A stretch of DNA of 64,000 nt from the NCBI GenBank assembly GCA_029560585.1, contig JAKQKQ010000149.1, forward strand, positions 27,431 through 91,430, read 5' to 3'. This stretch comes from Verrucomicrobiota bacterium. GTDB lineage: Bacteria > Verrucomicrobiota > Verrucomicrobiia > JADLBR01. Positions 26,005 to 34,898 of the stretch are shown in pieces; the first letter of the stretch is position 1, and each line of letters begins with the position of its first letter. The notes beneath the pieces were generated by a model. That model made no database searches, was not told the DNA's origin, and saw only the letters and a list, made by a program, of their open reading frames with translations. The position numbers and the translations under genes are program-made.

Positions 26005-27036
26005 ATGAACTCACGAGAAAGGGTCCTGGCCGCGATTGGGCGCCGGCAGCCGGATCGCACGCCACGCGATTTCTGGGCCGAGCCCCCCGCCTGGAACCGG
26101 TTGCTCGCGCACGTGGGCCACGACGATCGAGACCGGCTGCTCGACGAGCTGGGCATCGACGTGTTCCACCTTGACGCGCCCGCCCCCTCCGAGAAGGCCG
26201 TGGGCAACGGCCTGTTCCAGAACTTCTGGGGCGAGCGCTACGTCTACAAAAACACCCCGTGGGGACCCATGCGCGAAGACGCCAAGGGCGCCCTCGCCGA
26301 TGCCCGGGAGTTCGGCGACCTCGAGTCCTTCGATTGGCCGTCGCCCGATTGCCTCGACCGCTCGGGGCTCGTGGAGCAATGCGCCCGCCACGACGACCGC
26401 GCACTGATCTATGGCTTTGCCGACATCTGGCAGCGGCCCGCCCTCGTGCGCGGATGGGAGGAGATGTTCATCGACATGGTCGAGCGCCCCGAATGGGTCC
26501 ACTTCCTCTGTCGGAAGTTTGCCGACTTTTATTTGGAGGACTACACGCGCGCCGCGGAGATCACCGGTGGCCGGATCGATCTCTACCTGCTTATCAGCGA
26601 TCTGGGGAGCCAGCAGGGGCCGTTGATTTCGGCGCCGATGTTCCGCGAGTTTGTGGCGCCGTACATCAGGGAGATGGTCGATCGCATCCACCACCTGGGT
26701 GGGCGCGTGCTGTATCACAGCTGCGGCCTGATCCAGCCCCTGATCCCGGAACTCGTCGCGCTGGGCATCGACATCCTGGACCCCATCCAGCCGGTGGGCC
26801 CGGCCATGCGGCCCGAGAACCTCAAGCGCGAATTTGGTGAACGCCTCTGCTTTCACGGGGGCATCGACATGCAGGAGCTGTTGCCGAAAGGGTCGCCCGC
26901 CCAGGTCGAGGCCGAGGTAAGGCGATATTGCGAAGTGCTTGGCGCCGGCGGCGGATACATCCTCGGCCCAGCTCACCTCTTCCAGCCCGATGTGCCGCCC
27001 GAGAACGTGCTGGCGGTCTATCGGGCCGCGCCATGA
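26005..27036 (+). CDS. uroporphyrinogen-decarboxylase-like protein 1
   Basis: 343-aa TIM-barrel protein of the UroD/corrinoid-methyltransferase superfamily. Evidence is the N-terminal ERVLAAIGRRQPDRTPRDFW, and the C-terminal HSCGLIQPLIPELVALGIDI and HGGIDMQELLPKG blocks. These deep-branching UroD-like proteins are common beside sugar genes in PVC-type bacteria and are not haem enzymes; no haem gene is nearby. It is followed 25 bp later by a TPR gene and then a second UroD-like gene, probably one operon. Reaction unknown. Confidence 0.85.
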   Translation: MNSRERVLAAIGRRQPDRTPRDFWAEPPAWNRLLAHVGHDDRDRLLDELGIDVFHLDAPAPSEKAVGNGLFQNFWGERYVYKNTPWGPMREDAKGALADAREFGDLESFDWPSPDCLDRSGLVEQCARHDDRALIYGFADIWQRPALVRGWEEMFIDMVERPEWVHFLCRKFADFYLEDYTRAAEITGGRIDLYLLISDLGSQQGPLISAPMFREFVAPYIREMVDRIHHLGGRVLYHSCGLIQPLIPELVALGIDILDPIQPVGPAMRPENLKREFGERLCFHGGIDMQELLPKGSPAQVEAEVRRYCEVLGAGGGYILGPAHLFQPDVPPENVLAVYRAAP

Positions 27037-27061
27037 GCCCAACCGACATGGAGGTCGCGTG

Positions 27062-27493
27062 ATGCGTGGCCAAAATCCTGTCCGCGGTGGGGCAGGCAAT
27101 CCTGCCCGCCTTTGCCCACTTAGCACGGGCGCCGCCCTCGTCAGCCAGGAGCAAGAACCGCTCCAGTGGGCCGGCGTTCAGCGAGACATCGCGATCGTGC
27201 TCATGAGCACCGGCCAACTGAGCGACGCGGAGACCGTCTGGCGCAATATTCTTGAAATCCATCTCCGGCATCTCAAGCCGCAGCATCGCGACGTGATCGG
27301 GGCCCGGAACGTCCTCGCCAGCACGCTCTCCAGGGAGGGAAAGCACGCCGAGGCCGCCGAACAGTATCGCGAGGTGCTGGCCGTGCTCGAACGATCTCGT
27401 GGCCCGGGCGACCCCGATGTCCAACGCGCCCGGCGCAACCTCGAACGCGCCACGAAGGCCACCGCCGCGGCACCCGAAACCCCCAGCCCATGA
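27062..27493 (+). CDS. short TPR protein, probably a remnant with repeat-derived N-terminus
   Basis: 143-aa protein with two tetratricopeptide repeats of the long kinesin-light-chain/NPHP3 type (IAIVLMSTGQLSDAETVW..., LASTLSREGKHAEAAEQYREVL). GGAGG at 27050-27054 sits 7 bases before the ATG, and its stop overlaps the next ATG by 4 bp, so it can be translated. The first 25 codons cover the hairpin GGGCAGG-CAAT-CCTGCCC (27090-27107), a family D repeat, so the true N-terminus was probably replaced by a repeat insertion. It is either a truncated remnant kept for coupling or a small partner protein. Confidence 0.55.
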   Translation: MRGQNPVRGGAGNPARLCPLSTGAALVSQEQEPLQWAGVQRDIAIVLMSTGQLSDAETVWRNILEIHLRHLKPQHRDVIGARNVLASTLSREGKHAEAAEQYREVLAVLERSRGPGDPDVQRARRNLERATKATAAAPETPSP

Positions 27494-28497
27494 CTGGCAT
27501 CATCCGCGAGGAGCGCGTGCGGCGCGCAATCGAATTCCGGAGCCCCGACCGGGTGCCCGTCGTATTCTGGAATCGCGATCAGGATCAGGGTGACGTGATG
27601 CTGTATCACCTTTCGCTTGGCGTGCCGGGCGAGGGCACCGCCAACGCGTGGGACTGGTCGGTGAACGAGTGGGGCTATCATCTGGTGAAACTGGGGGATG
27701 GCACGATGGGCCACCCCGTCGAGCCCGTCTACCGCGAGATGCCCGTGGCGCAGCACATCCGCGTGCCCGCCCTTCGGGAGGAGGAGCGGATGTCGGCGGT
27801 TCCGGCGTTCTTGAAAACATGCGGCGATCGCTATCGGCTGGCCAGCTTCGACCTGAGCGGTTTCACGGTCTATACCTTTCTGCGGGGTTTTGCAGATGCG
27901 ATGGAGGACTTCCTCCTCGATCCCGCCGGATTCACGCGTCTGATGGACCGCATCATCGATTTCGAGTGCGACCTCATGCGCATGGCCGCGCGCCACGGTT
28001 TCCATGGGATCCATTTCGCCGACGACTGGGGCACGCAGTCCGGAATGATGATCTCGCCCGCTCTCTGGCGGCAGCTCTTCAGGCCGCGTTACGCCCGCCA
28101 GTTTGCGCTCGCCCGCGAACTCGGGCTCCACACGTGGTACCACTGCTGCGGCGAATTCCTGCCCATCATGGGAGATTTCCGCGAGATTGGCGCGGACGTG
28201 CTCAACATCTCCCAGCCCAACGTCAACGACATCGCCGAGGTGGGCCGACGCCTGCGCGGCCGACAGTGCTTCATGATGCCCATCAGCTACCAGACGGTGT
28301 CCATCACGGGAACGCCCCAGGACATTCGCGCCGAGGCGCGCCGCCTGTATGATTTTCTCGCCACGCTCGAGGGCGGCTTCATCGGCTACGTCGAGGAATA
28401 CTCCGTGATGGGGATGAGCGAGGAGAACTATAGGGCCTGTGGCCAGGCGTTCCGCGAACTGACCCAGCCGCGAAAGCGCCCGAACCGAAGGCTGTAG
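27490..28497 (+). CDS. uroporphyrinogen-decarboxylase-like protein 2
   Basis: 335-aa UroD-superfamily protein, a distant relative of the gene 450 bp upstream. Signature stretches are ERVRRAIEFRSPDRVPVVFW near the start, GIHFADDWGTQSGMMISPALW in the middle and WYHCCGEFLPIMGDFREIGAD near residues 216-236. The His-Cys pair resembles zinc sites of methyltransferase-type members (inference). ATG 27490 overlaps the TPR stop (ATGA). The TAG stop at 28495-28497 is the first part of a family A palindrome. Substrate unknown. Confidence 0.85.
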   Translation: MTGIIREERVRRAIEFRSPDRVPVVFWNRDQDQGDVMLYHLSLGVPGEGTANAWDWSVNEWGYHLVKLGDGTMGHPVEPVYREMPVAQHIRVPALREEERMSAVPAFLKTCGDRYRLASFDLSGFTVYTFLRGFADAMEDFLLDPAGFTRLMDRIIDFECDLMRMAARHGFHGIHFADDWGTQSGMMISPALWRQLFRPRYARQFALARELGLHTWYHCCGEFLPIMGDFREIGADVLNISQPNVNDIAEVGRRLRGRQCFMMPISYQTVSITGTPQDIRAEARRLYDFLATLEGGFIGYVEEYSVMGMSEENYRACGQAFRELTQPRKRPNRRL

Positions 28498-28543
28498 GAG
28501 CCCGCTTGCCGGCGATCCAAATCGCGCGCAAGCGCGCTCCTAC
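28494..28543. repeat. family A REP-like palindrome (copy 2, core only)
   Basis: GTAGGAGC-CC-GCTTGC, an 18-base loop region, then GCAAGC-GC-GCTCCTAC; both stem blocks pair perfectly. The flanks seen in the 103-bp copies are absent. It supplies the stop codon of the UroD-like gene and may act as a 3' end stabiliser or terminator. Confidence 0.8.
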
Positions 28544-28597
28544 GTCCGATGTTTTGGTCCGCCGCGAAGCCGTGAGAGATCTCCCGCGGATCAAACT

Positions 28598-29557
28598 CTA
28601 TCGGACGGCGGGCGACACCCGCGTCCGCGACTCTGCCACGGCGCGATGGGCGGTCTCTTGGAGAAACCGTGCATAGGCGGATTCGATGCCCGGCGGGACG
28701 AATGAATTGCCCACGACGCTCGCACCGAAGAGGACCTCAAACCACACGCAGCCGCCCAAATATTCGCCGGTCGTGTTCGCGTGATGGCCATCCATGCGGA
28801 TCACCCTCGTGCCATCTTTGAGCGTCTTCCACTGCCAGCCCACGTGGAGCGAGTGCGTTTGATCGGGGAGAGCCGGATATCGGGCCGTCTTGAAATCGAA
28901 TGACGTGTCCGGCCTGAAGCCCCATTCCCGATCGGTGTCTGCGAGGAAGAAGGCATCGCCCACTGGGATCCGACGAATGCCGAGCTCTTGCGCGATGGAC
29001 CCGTAGGCCTCCCGAATGCCGCGGTACATCGCTTCCTGCGAGGTTGGCTCGCCCGGCTTTCCCGAGGGGCTTGTGAAGCGCGGGTCGTCCCGGCGATACG
29101 CCCAGGTCTCGTGGATCAGCGCCTCCGCGCCTGGTGCATTTCGGCGGATGCAGTCATTCAACCATGCGGCGAACGGCCGGAAGGTTTCGACATCGTGGCT
29201 CTTGATGCTCGCCTGCTGGATCGTGACGAAATCCCACGGCCCGTCGCACAGTTCCTGCTCGAGGCTGCGGCCATTGGCATAGAGCCCGTCCTTGTTCTCT
29301 GGATCGCGTTCGTGCGCCTGCGCCTTGGCCGCATGCAATTCCAGCGACGCTCCCCCCACGATGATCGGGCGGTGGATCAACGAATACTCCCCCGCCTTCG
29401 CAAGATCCCCGAGGAATCGAGTCGCATTCTTTGAGAAGCTGTTGCCGATCGTCAGCAGGCGAACCGTCTTCGTTTCGCCCTGTCGCTGTGCGGGCGGCTC
29501 GACCGCGGCGAGGGGGATGCCGGTGAGGAAGCCTAGGAGGAGGACTGCAGTTTTCAT
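28598..29557 (-). CDS. secreted SGNH/GDSL-type hydrolase (DUF4886-like)
   Basis: 319-aa exported esterase-like protein. A signal peptide (MKTAVLLLGFLTGIPLAAVE) precedes the block-I motif LLTIGNSFS with Ser40 as nucleophile candidate, the glycine block VGGAS (67-71), and a C-terminal D-G-H-H (Asp256, His258/259) that completes a D-x-x-H dyad. Such enzymes remove acetyl or other esters from polysaccharides. It is the last gene of the reverse operon DUF6259 - MFS - rhmD - SGNH, 21 bp behind rhmD. ATG 29557 was preferred to GTG 29569. Confidence 0.78.
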   Translation of the reverse strand: MKTAVLLLGFLTGIPLAAVEPPAQRQGETKTVRLLTIGNSFSKNATRFLGDLAKAGEYSLIHRPIIVGGASLELHAAKAQAHERDPENKDGLYANGRSLEQELCDGPWDFVTIQQASIKSHDVETFRPFAAWLNDCIRRNAPGAEALIHETWAYRRDDPRFTSPSGKPGEPTSQEAMYRGIREAYGSIAQELGIRRIPVGDAFFLADTDREWGFRPDTSFDFKTARYPALPDQTHSLHVGWQWKTLKDGTRVIRMDGHHANTTGEYLGGCVWFEVLFGASVVGNSFVPPGIESAYARFLQETAHRAVAESRTRVSPAVR

Positions 29558-29578
29558 TCGGGTATTCACAGTAGCGTC

Positions 29579-30757
29579 TCAGCGGGGGTAAGGTCGGTGC
29601 AGGGTGCAGTCGGGGTTGAGACGGACGCCAAAGCCGGGTCGATCGGGGAGTTTCATGCGACCGTTAACCGGCACGGGTTCGTCAAGCAGCAGCGGGGCGA
29701 ACATCGGCACAACCCGATCGGCCTGCGGGGCCATCATCAGGAATTCGGCGAAAGGGCTGTTGTGCCGCGTCACCACGAAATGGTAGCTGTACACGCTTGA
29801 GCCGTGTGGGACCACGAGCGCGCCATGCGCGTCGGCCAGGGCCGAGATCTTGAGAAGTTCCGTCAGGCCGCCGCACCAGCCCACGTCGGGTTGGATGATA
29901 TCGCAGCAGCCCATTTCCAGCAGCAGGCGGAAGCCATGGCGGGTGGACTCGTGCTCGCCGGTGGTGACCAGCATCTGTGGTGGCACCCGGCGGCGCAGTT
30001 CGCGGTACCCCCAATAGTCGTCCGGCACCAGGGCCTCCTCGATCCACTTCAGGCCATAGTCGTGGGCCCCGTGCGCCAGCCGGACGGCGTAGTCGAGGTC
30101 CAGACTCATCCAGCAGTCGAACATGAGCCAGAAGTCGTCGCCGACCCGGTCGCGCATCACCCGCAATTCGTCGAGGTTCTTCCGCAGGCCCGCGTCGCCC
30201 TCGGCGGGCCCGTGATGAAGAGGCAGCTTCCCGCCGATGAAGCCCATCTCCCTGGCGAGATCGGGCCGCGAACTGGTGGCATAGAAGGTGAGCTCTTCGC
30301 GCACGGCCCCGCCCAGCAGGTGGTAGACGGGCTCGCGGCGGATCTTTCCGAGAAGATCCCAGAGGGCCAGATCGACTCCGCTGATGGCGTTGAGCACGAT
30401 TCCCTTTCGTCCGTAATACAGCGTGGAAAGGAACATCTGGTCCCAGATGAGTTCCAGATCGGTGACTTTCCGGCCCTCGACGAAACGGGCCAGGTGCTTT
30501 TCCACGATCCACGCGGCGGGCTCGCCGCCGGTCGTCACGGCGAACCCGATGGTGCCATCGCTGGCCTCGGCCTCGACCACGAGCGTTCCGAGGACATTTA
30601 TCCCGAAGGACCGCCGGCTCCGACGATATTCGGGGTATTTCGCCATCGGCGTGGCGATATGGTCATCGATCCAGTGGTCGCCAGTCTGGTCATGATAATC
30701 GGCGCCGCCGCCGCGCAGGGTGAAGGCGCGAATTCGATCAATCGTTGGCGTGCTCAC
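29579..30757 (-). CDS. rhmD: L-rhamnonate dehydratase
   Basis: 392-aa enolase-superfamily enzyme that converts L-rhamnonate to 2-keto-3-deoxy-L-rhamnonate in the non-phosphorylated rhamnose route. Large stretches are subfamily-specific: [59 protein letters not shown] and [10 protein letters not shown]. Metal ligands are Asp214, Glu240 and Glu268, with catalytic His318 and active-site His33. The GTG start is at 30757. An MFS carrier upstream and an esterase downstream fit a deoxysugar-acid pathway; the aldolase for the product is not in the window. Confidence 0.95.
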   Translation of the reverse strand: MSTPTIDRIRAFTLRGGGADYHDQTGDHWIDDHIATPMAKYPEYRRSRRSFGINVLGTLVVEAEASDGTIGFAVTTGGEPAAWIVEKHLARFVEGRKVTDLELIWDQMFLSTLYYGRKGIVLNAISGVDLALWDLLGKIRREPVYHLLGGAVREELTFYATSSRPDLAREMGFIGGKLPLHHGPAEGDAGLRKNLDELRVMRDRVGDDFWLMFDCWMSLDLDYAVRLAHGAHDYGLKWIEEALVPDDYWGYRELRRRVPPQMLVTTGEHESTRHGFRLLLEMGCCDIIQPDVGWCGGLTELLKISALADAHGALVVPHGSSVYSYHFVVTRHNSPFAEFLMMAPQADRVVPMFAPLLLDEPVPVNGRMKLPDRPGFGVRLNPDCTLHRPYPR

Positions 30758-30808
30758 GGCGCCAGTCTGTCAGGAGACCGCGGCGCTATGGAAGCCGCCA
30801 TTTTGGCC

Positions 30809-30929
30809 GACGTCTCACAGAGACGCCGTACAGTGGCATCCGTGGGAGGGACGCCGGCCCCGGCGTCCGCGACCCGCCAATCGGGCGGCGCCCGCGCTGA
30901 CCCGGCCCGTGAGGCCGTGGGTCCCCCCC
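30809..30929 (-). repeat. family C hairpin joined to a diverged family B repeat
   Basis: GACGTCTCACAGAGACGCCGTACA (30809-30832) is an inverted family C hairpin, and 30844-30929 is a diverged family B unit with GGACGCCGGCCCCGGCGTCC. Together they fill the 209-bp gap between rhmD and the MFS gene inside an otherwise tight operon. Confidence 0.65.
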
Positions 30930-30966
30930 AGTGTTTTCGCGGGGCCCGAAGGGCGCGAGCCCTTCG

Positions 30967-32250
30967 CTACGGGTGCGTTTCACGAACAGGAATCAGCATG
31001 ACGAGCGCAGCCCCCATGGCGGTCGCTATTGCCAGGACGCAGGTGCCGGCCGTGGTCGAGGCGAATGTTTGATCGGCCCAGGCGCGGACATTCGGCGCGA
31101 TGAAACCCCCGATCGCACCAAACGAGTTGATCAGGGCGATGCCGCCGGCCGCCGCGGCCCCGGCGAGTTCGTTCGTCGGGAATGTCCAGAAGATCGGCTG
31201 GACGCCGATGAAACCAGCCGCCGCAATGCACAAGGCCGCCAGGGCGACGGTGGGCGAGTGGCTCGAGGATAGCGCGATGCCGCCCGCCGCCGAAAAAAGC
31301 GCCAGCGCCGCCACGCCGCGCGGGCGACCGACGCGCGCCGCCCAAACTGGAACCAGCCAGGCCGCCGCGAGGGCGCAGACCCATGGGACTGCCGTGACGC
31401 AGCCGACCTCGAGGCCGGCCTGCCGGCCGAGCAGTCTTTCCACTTGGGCGGGCAGGTAGAACGTCACGCCATAGACGCTCATCTGGATCAGCAGGTAGAG
31501 AAATGCATAGTGCAGCACGCGCGGATGCCGCAGCGCGGCCAGCACCTGGCGCGGGCCGTGCGCCCGCTTCGCTTCGGTCTCGGCGTCGAGCGTCGCCTGC
31601 AGCGTCCGCCTTTCGCTATCCGAGAGCCATCCGGCATCGTCGGGGCGATTCGGCAGATACCAGAAGACCGCGATTCCCGCGATCGAGGCGGCCACGCCTT
31701 CGACGAGAAACATCCACTGCCAGCCGCGCAATCCCAGTGATCCCTCCATGCCCATCAGCCATCCGGAGAGCGGGCCGCCCAAGATGAATGCCAGCGGCGC
31801 GCCGAAGTAGAACAGGCCGAGCATCCGACCGCGTTGCGCCGATGGAAACCAGCAGGTCAGATACAGGATGATCCCGGGAAAGAAGCCCGCCTCCGCAACC
31901 CCAAGAAGAAACCGCAGGGCATAGAAGACATTCTCTCGCCAGGCGAACATCATCCCTGCGGAAACCAACCCCCAGCTCACCATGATGCGGCACATCCACG
32001 CGCGTGCGCCCAGCCGGTACATCATCAGGTTGCTGGGGACCTCGAGCAGCGCGTAGCCCAGGAAGAAGACCCCGGCGCCAAACGCATAGGCCGCCTCGCT
32101 TAACCCGGTGTCCGCCAGGAGCCGCTGCTTCGCGAACCCCACGTTCGCCCGGTCGAGAAACGCCAGGATATAGAGCAGCAGCAGGAACGGCAAAAGCCTC
32201 CACGCCGCTTTTCGGATGGCATCTGCCAGAGGTTCGTTGGCGCGGTGCAT
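30967..32250 (-). CDS. MFS transporter, anion:cation symporter family (sugar acid)
   Basis: 427-aa, 12-helix inner-membrane carrier. FLDRANVGFAKQRLLADTGLS after helix 1, GYALLEVPSNLMMYRLGAR, and LRFLLGVAEAGFFPGIILYL are hallmarks of the ACS group (hexuronate, tartrate, rhamnonate-type transporters). The long hydrophilic loop after helix 6 is normal. ATG 32250 leaves 14 bp to the DUF6259 stop; ATG 32292 would overlap it. Given rhmD downstream, L-rhamnonate or a related acid is the likely substrate (inference). Confidence 0.88.
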   Translation of the reverse strand: MHRANEPLADAIRKAAWRLLPFLLLLYILAFLDRANVGFAKQRLLADTGLSEAAYAFGAGVFFLGYALLEVPSNLMMYRLGARAWMCRIMVSWGLVSAGMMFAWRENVFYALRFLLGVAEAGFFPGIILYLTCWFPSAQRGRMLGLFYFGAPLAFILGGPLSGWLMGMEGSLGLRGWQWMFLVEGVAASIAGIAVFWYLPNRPDDAGWLSDSERRTLQATLDAETEAKRAHGPRQVLAALRHPRVLHYAFLYLLIQMSVYGVTFYLPAQVERLLGRQAGLEVGCVTAVPWVCALAAAWLVPVWAARVGRPRGVAALALFSAAGGIALSSSHSPTVALAALCIAAAGFIGVQPIFWTFPTNELAGAAAAGGIALINSFGAIGGFIAPNVRAWADQTFASTTAGTCVLAIATAMGAALVMLIPVRETHP

Positions 32251-32264
32251 AGGGCGCCCAGGGG

Positions 32265-34520
32265 TCACTCGCGGGTGATCTCGATGAGGCATGCGCCGCG
32301 GGGAGGAAGGCTCACCTCTAGGGGCCTGCCGGGCGCATCTTGGCCCAACGGGGTCCGGCCGGATTCGTCGATGCGACAGACGCGCCTGTCTGTTACATCG
32401 AGGGGTAAGGTGAAGCCAAGGGGTTCATCCGCGATGCTCGCAAGCGCGATGGCGACGTCGCCGTCGGGCGCGCGCCATGCGCCCGCAATTACCGAGGGCA
32501 ATCGTTTCTGAAACTCTGTGAGGCCGCCGCGCTGGCCGGCATAGATGGATAGGCGCGACATGTCGGCGGTGATATCTGGCACCGCCAATTCAGGGGGCCG
32601 AAGGTATTCGCCATGGAGGAGGTATTTCAGGCCTTTCTGGCGGATGCGTGCCAGCCGCAGGGCATAGGCGATCTCCTCGGGCCTGTCCCGAAGATGGGAG
32701 GGCTGAAAGTTGGCGATCGTCGGCTGCTGGCCCCACGCGAACGCACGCGCCTGCTCGAGGCAGAACTGTTTGGAGTATTTTCTATCAAGCAGTGCCAGTG
32801 GTTCCTTGGGCGCAAATTCGGCCGGCCAGAGATCATCGTATGGCGGCATTGTCAGGGAGGAGTAATTGCCGAACTGGATCGCGTGCGCATGATAGACGGC
32901 CTGGAAGAAAGGGATCGTCTCCCACCCGACGGTGGGTGCGGCATATCGCTCGCGGCTTACCTCGAGGCTCAGCATCAAATCCAGATATGGGAGCCAGGGT
33001 TCACCGCATCCCTCGCCCGCCAGCGCGATGGGCCGCGCGTCCTTGCAGCGGCCGCGGATATCGCCCGAGAGCTGCCGAAAACCCTTCATCCAGTAGGTGC
33101 CGCCGCCGAGCGGGTGGCCGTGCGCGGGGTCGAAGCAGGCGAGGCTGCTGCACGCCTGATCCATGTAGATGCCATCCACGCCGAGCTCTTTGATCGCGCG
33201 TTCCGCAAGTCCCGCGTATTTGTTTCGCCAGAATGCGGTGCCCATGCACATCGATACACAGGGCTGTTTGGTGAACGTGTTGTAGACCTCCTCCTTGTAC
33301 GCGCCGTTCGGGCCGCGGACCGCGAATCGCTCCGCCCCCTCGTCCCGCCAGCTTTTCGTGGTGACGCCCCAGAGTCGCTGGTTCATGTAGACCAACGCGT
33401 GGACGTCGCTTTCGTGCGCGCGCGCCAAGGCCTTTCGAAATGGGTCGGCACCCTCGCGGGGCGGCAGATATTCCGGGAAACCCGCGTCATACGAGCACCC
33501 GTGCCACCAGTGCCAGAGGACACTGACCGGCAGGCCCAATTCGCGCTGCAGGGCCACGGCGGGTTCCAGGACGCCGGGGGAGCGACCGCGATTCCACACC
33601 CAGAGTGCCGTCTTCGTCGCCCATTCTGGCACCAGGCCGCAGCCCAGCCGACTTTGCTTGGCCCACGGTTGCTCCTTGGCCCAAGCGCGGTACCGTTCTG
33701 CCGCCGTGATCCAGTCGCCGCGGAAGGTCCCGAGGATTGCGCCATAGCCCAGGGGGTAGCCTTCCGCGCCGCGCGCGCCATTCTCGGGAAGATGGGAGAT
33801 TTCGAATTCGATGCCGCCCTTTCCATCTCCTCGGACGGCGAAACTCTTGCGAAATCCGGCCGCATCGTCACACGCCAAATACAGGCCCGGACCGTCTTCT
33901 TGATAGAACGCCATGCACTGGAGTGACATCGTGCCGGGATATTCCCACGAGTAACGCGCGCCTTGACCCTTGGAACCGGCGAGCGCCTTGCGCGGATCCA
34001 GAAGCATCTGCCCCATCCATGCGGGCACCGCCAGAACCTCATTCGTCTGGGGCGGTATCCCCGAAAGCCGCGGGAAGCGGACTTCCTCAAGCGCGGAGTC
34101 CCGCGGCTTCTGCACCGACAGTTCCCAGCGACTGACGGCCTCATTGGGATCCAGGCGGACGACGGCATCCACGCGCAGGCCGGCGACGCCGACCCCACCG
34201 AATCCGTCCCAAGTCAGTCGCAACTTTCGCGGGTCATCCGAAAGTCTCTGTGCGTCGAATCGGGTCGCGCTGGATGCGTCGAGCGCATTGGTCTTCGCAC
34301 CCGACACGAGCCGAAGCGACCAGAGGGCCGGCGCGTTCGTCGATGCGAAGTTGTGCTCCGGCCGTTCGTTCATGAGCTTAACGAGTTGCCCCGTTTCGCT
34401 GATCCCGACCTGGATGCGTCCGTTCGAGATTTGGGTCGCCTCCGCCGCGCCCAGGTGCAGCGGAAAAGACAGCGCGCTGAGCCAAGTGCAGACTATCCGT
34501 TGAATGTGTGCCTGTTTCAT
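32265..34520 (-). CDS. secreted DUF6259-type glycosidase-like protein
   Basis: 751-aa exported protein: signal peptide (MKQAHIQRIVCTWLSALSF...GAAEA), N-terminal beta sandwich (about 30-250), TIM barrel (about 270-620) and small C-terminal beta domain. The barrel carries GVDGIYMDQACSS (around residue 450), recalling the catalytic aspartate strand of alpha-galactosidase-type clans, and VLWHWWHGCSYDAGFPEYLPP. I place it in the DUF6259 group with moderate confidence; substrate unknown. First gene of the rhmD operon, so it may release the rhamnose-type sugar. Start 34520 chosen for the signal peptide; frame open to 34751. Confidence 0.72.
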   Translation of the reverse strand: MKQAHIQRIVCTWLSALSFPLHLGAAEATQISNGRIQVGISETGQLVKLMNERPEHNFASTNAPALWSLRLVSGAKTNALDASSATRFDAQRLSDDPRKLRLTWDGFGGVGVAGLRVDAVVRLDPNEAVSRWELSVQKPRDSALEEVRFPRLSGIPPQTNEVLAVPAWMGQMLLDPRKALAGSKGQGARYSWEYPGTMSLQCMAFYQEDGPGLYLACDDAAGFRKSFAVRGDGKGGIEFEISHLPENGARGAEGYPLGYGAILGTFRGDWITAAERYRAWAKEQPWAKQSRLGCGLVPEWATKTALWVWNRGRSPGVLEPAVALQRELGLPVSVLWHWWHGCSYDAGFPEYLPPREGADPFRKALARAHESDVHALVYMNQRLWGVTTKSWRDEGAERFAVRGPNGAYKEEVYNTFTKQPCVSMCMGTAFWRNKYAGLAERAIKELGVDGIYMDQACSSLACFDPAHGHPLGGGTYWMKGFRQLSGDIRGRCKDARPIALAGEGCGEPWLPYLDLMLSLEVSRERYAAPTVGWETIPFFQAVYHAHAIQFGNYSSLTMPPYDDLWPAEFAPKEPLALLDRKYSKQFCLEQARAFAWGQQPTIANFQPSHLRDRPEEIAYALRLARIRQKGLKYLLHGEYLRPPELAVPDITADMSRLSIYAGQRGGLTEFQKRLPSVIAGAWRAPDGDVAIALASIADEPLGFTLPLDVTDRRVCRIDESGRTPLGQDAPGRPLEVSLPPRGACLIEITRE

Positions 34521-34640
34521 CAGTTGGCCGCGTGGGCCACTACCATTTTTGCCGCGACGACCGGCAAGCGTCGATCGGAAAGCAGCCAGTCGGCCCGAGC
34601 CGAGGTTGGGCGTGGAATCTGGATCGGATGCCTCCGTGGT

Positions 34641-34699
34641 GCAGGCAATCTTGCCTGCGGCGGTGGTTCTTGGCGGGTGGTGGCAAACAGGATTGCCTG
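34641..34699. repeat. family D repeat in the gap between divergent genes
   Basis: GCAGGCAA-TC-TTGCCTGC (34641-34658) is a perfect hairpin, and CAGGCAATC (34642-34650) pairs again with GATTGCCTG (34691-34699). A relative sits inside the TPR gene at 27090-27107. The rest of 34521-34898 shows no gene or clear promoter. Confidence 0.6.
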
Positions 34700-34898
34700 G
34701 CCCATGGTGCCCGGGGATCTGTAGACGGGTGATTTTGGCGTCGCGCACCATTCTCGGATCGTTTATCCGATCGCGCTGGAATCCTGGTGCTCAATCGGGC
34801 ACGTTCCCCCGATGGCCGAGGCGTTCCATCTGGCGGTGACAACATCTTTCGTTTTCCTGGCGGCGAGATCCAGGCACCGGTGCGCTCGCGTCGGGTCG

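Noticed and set aside
26005..28497. Haem biosynthesis cluster based on two UroD-like proteins
   Set aside because: Sequences are distant from true HemE, and no other haem gene is present; the context is sugar metabolism.
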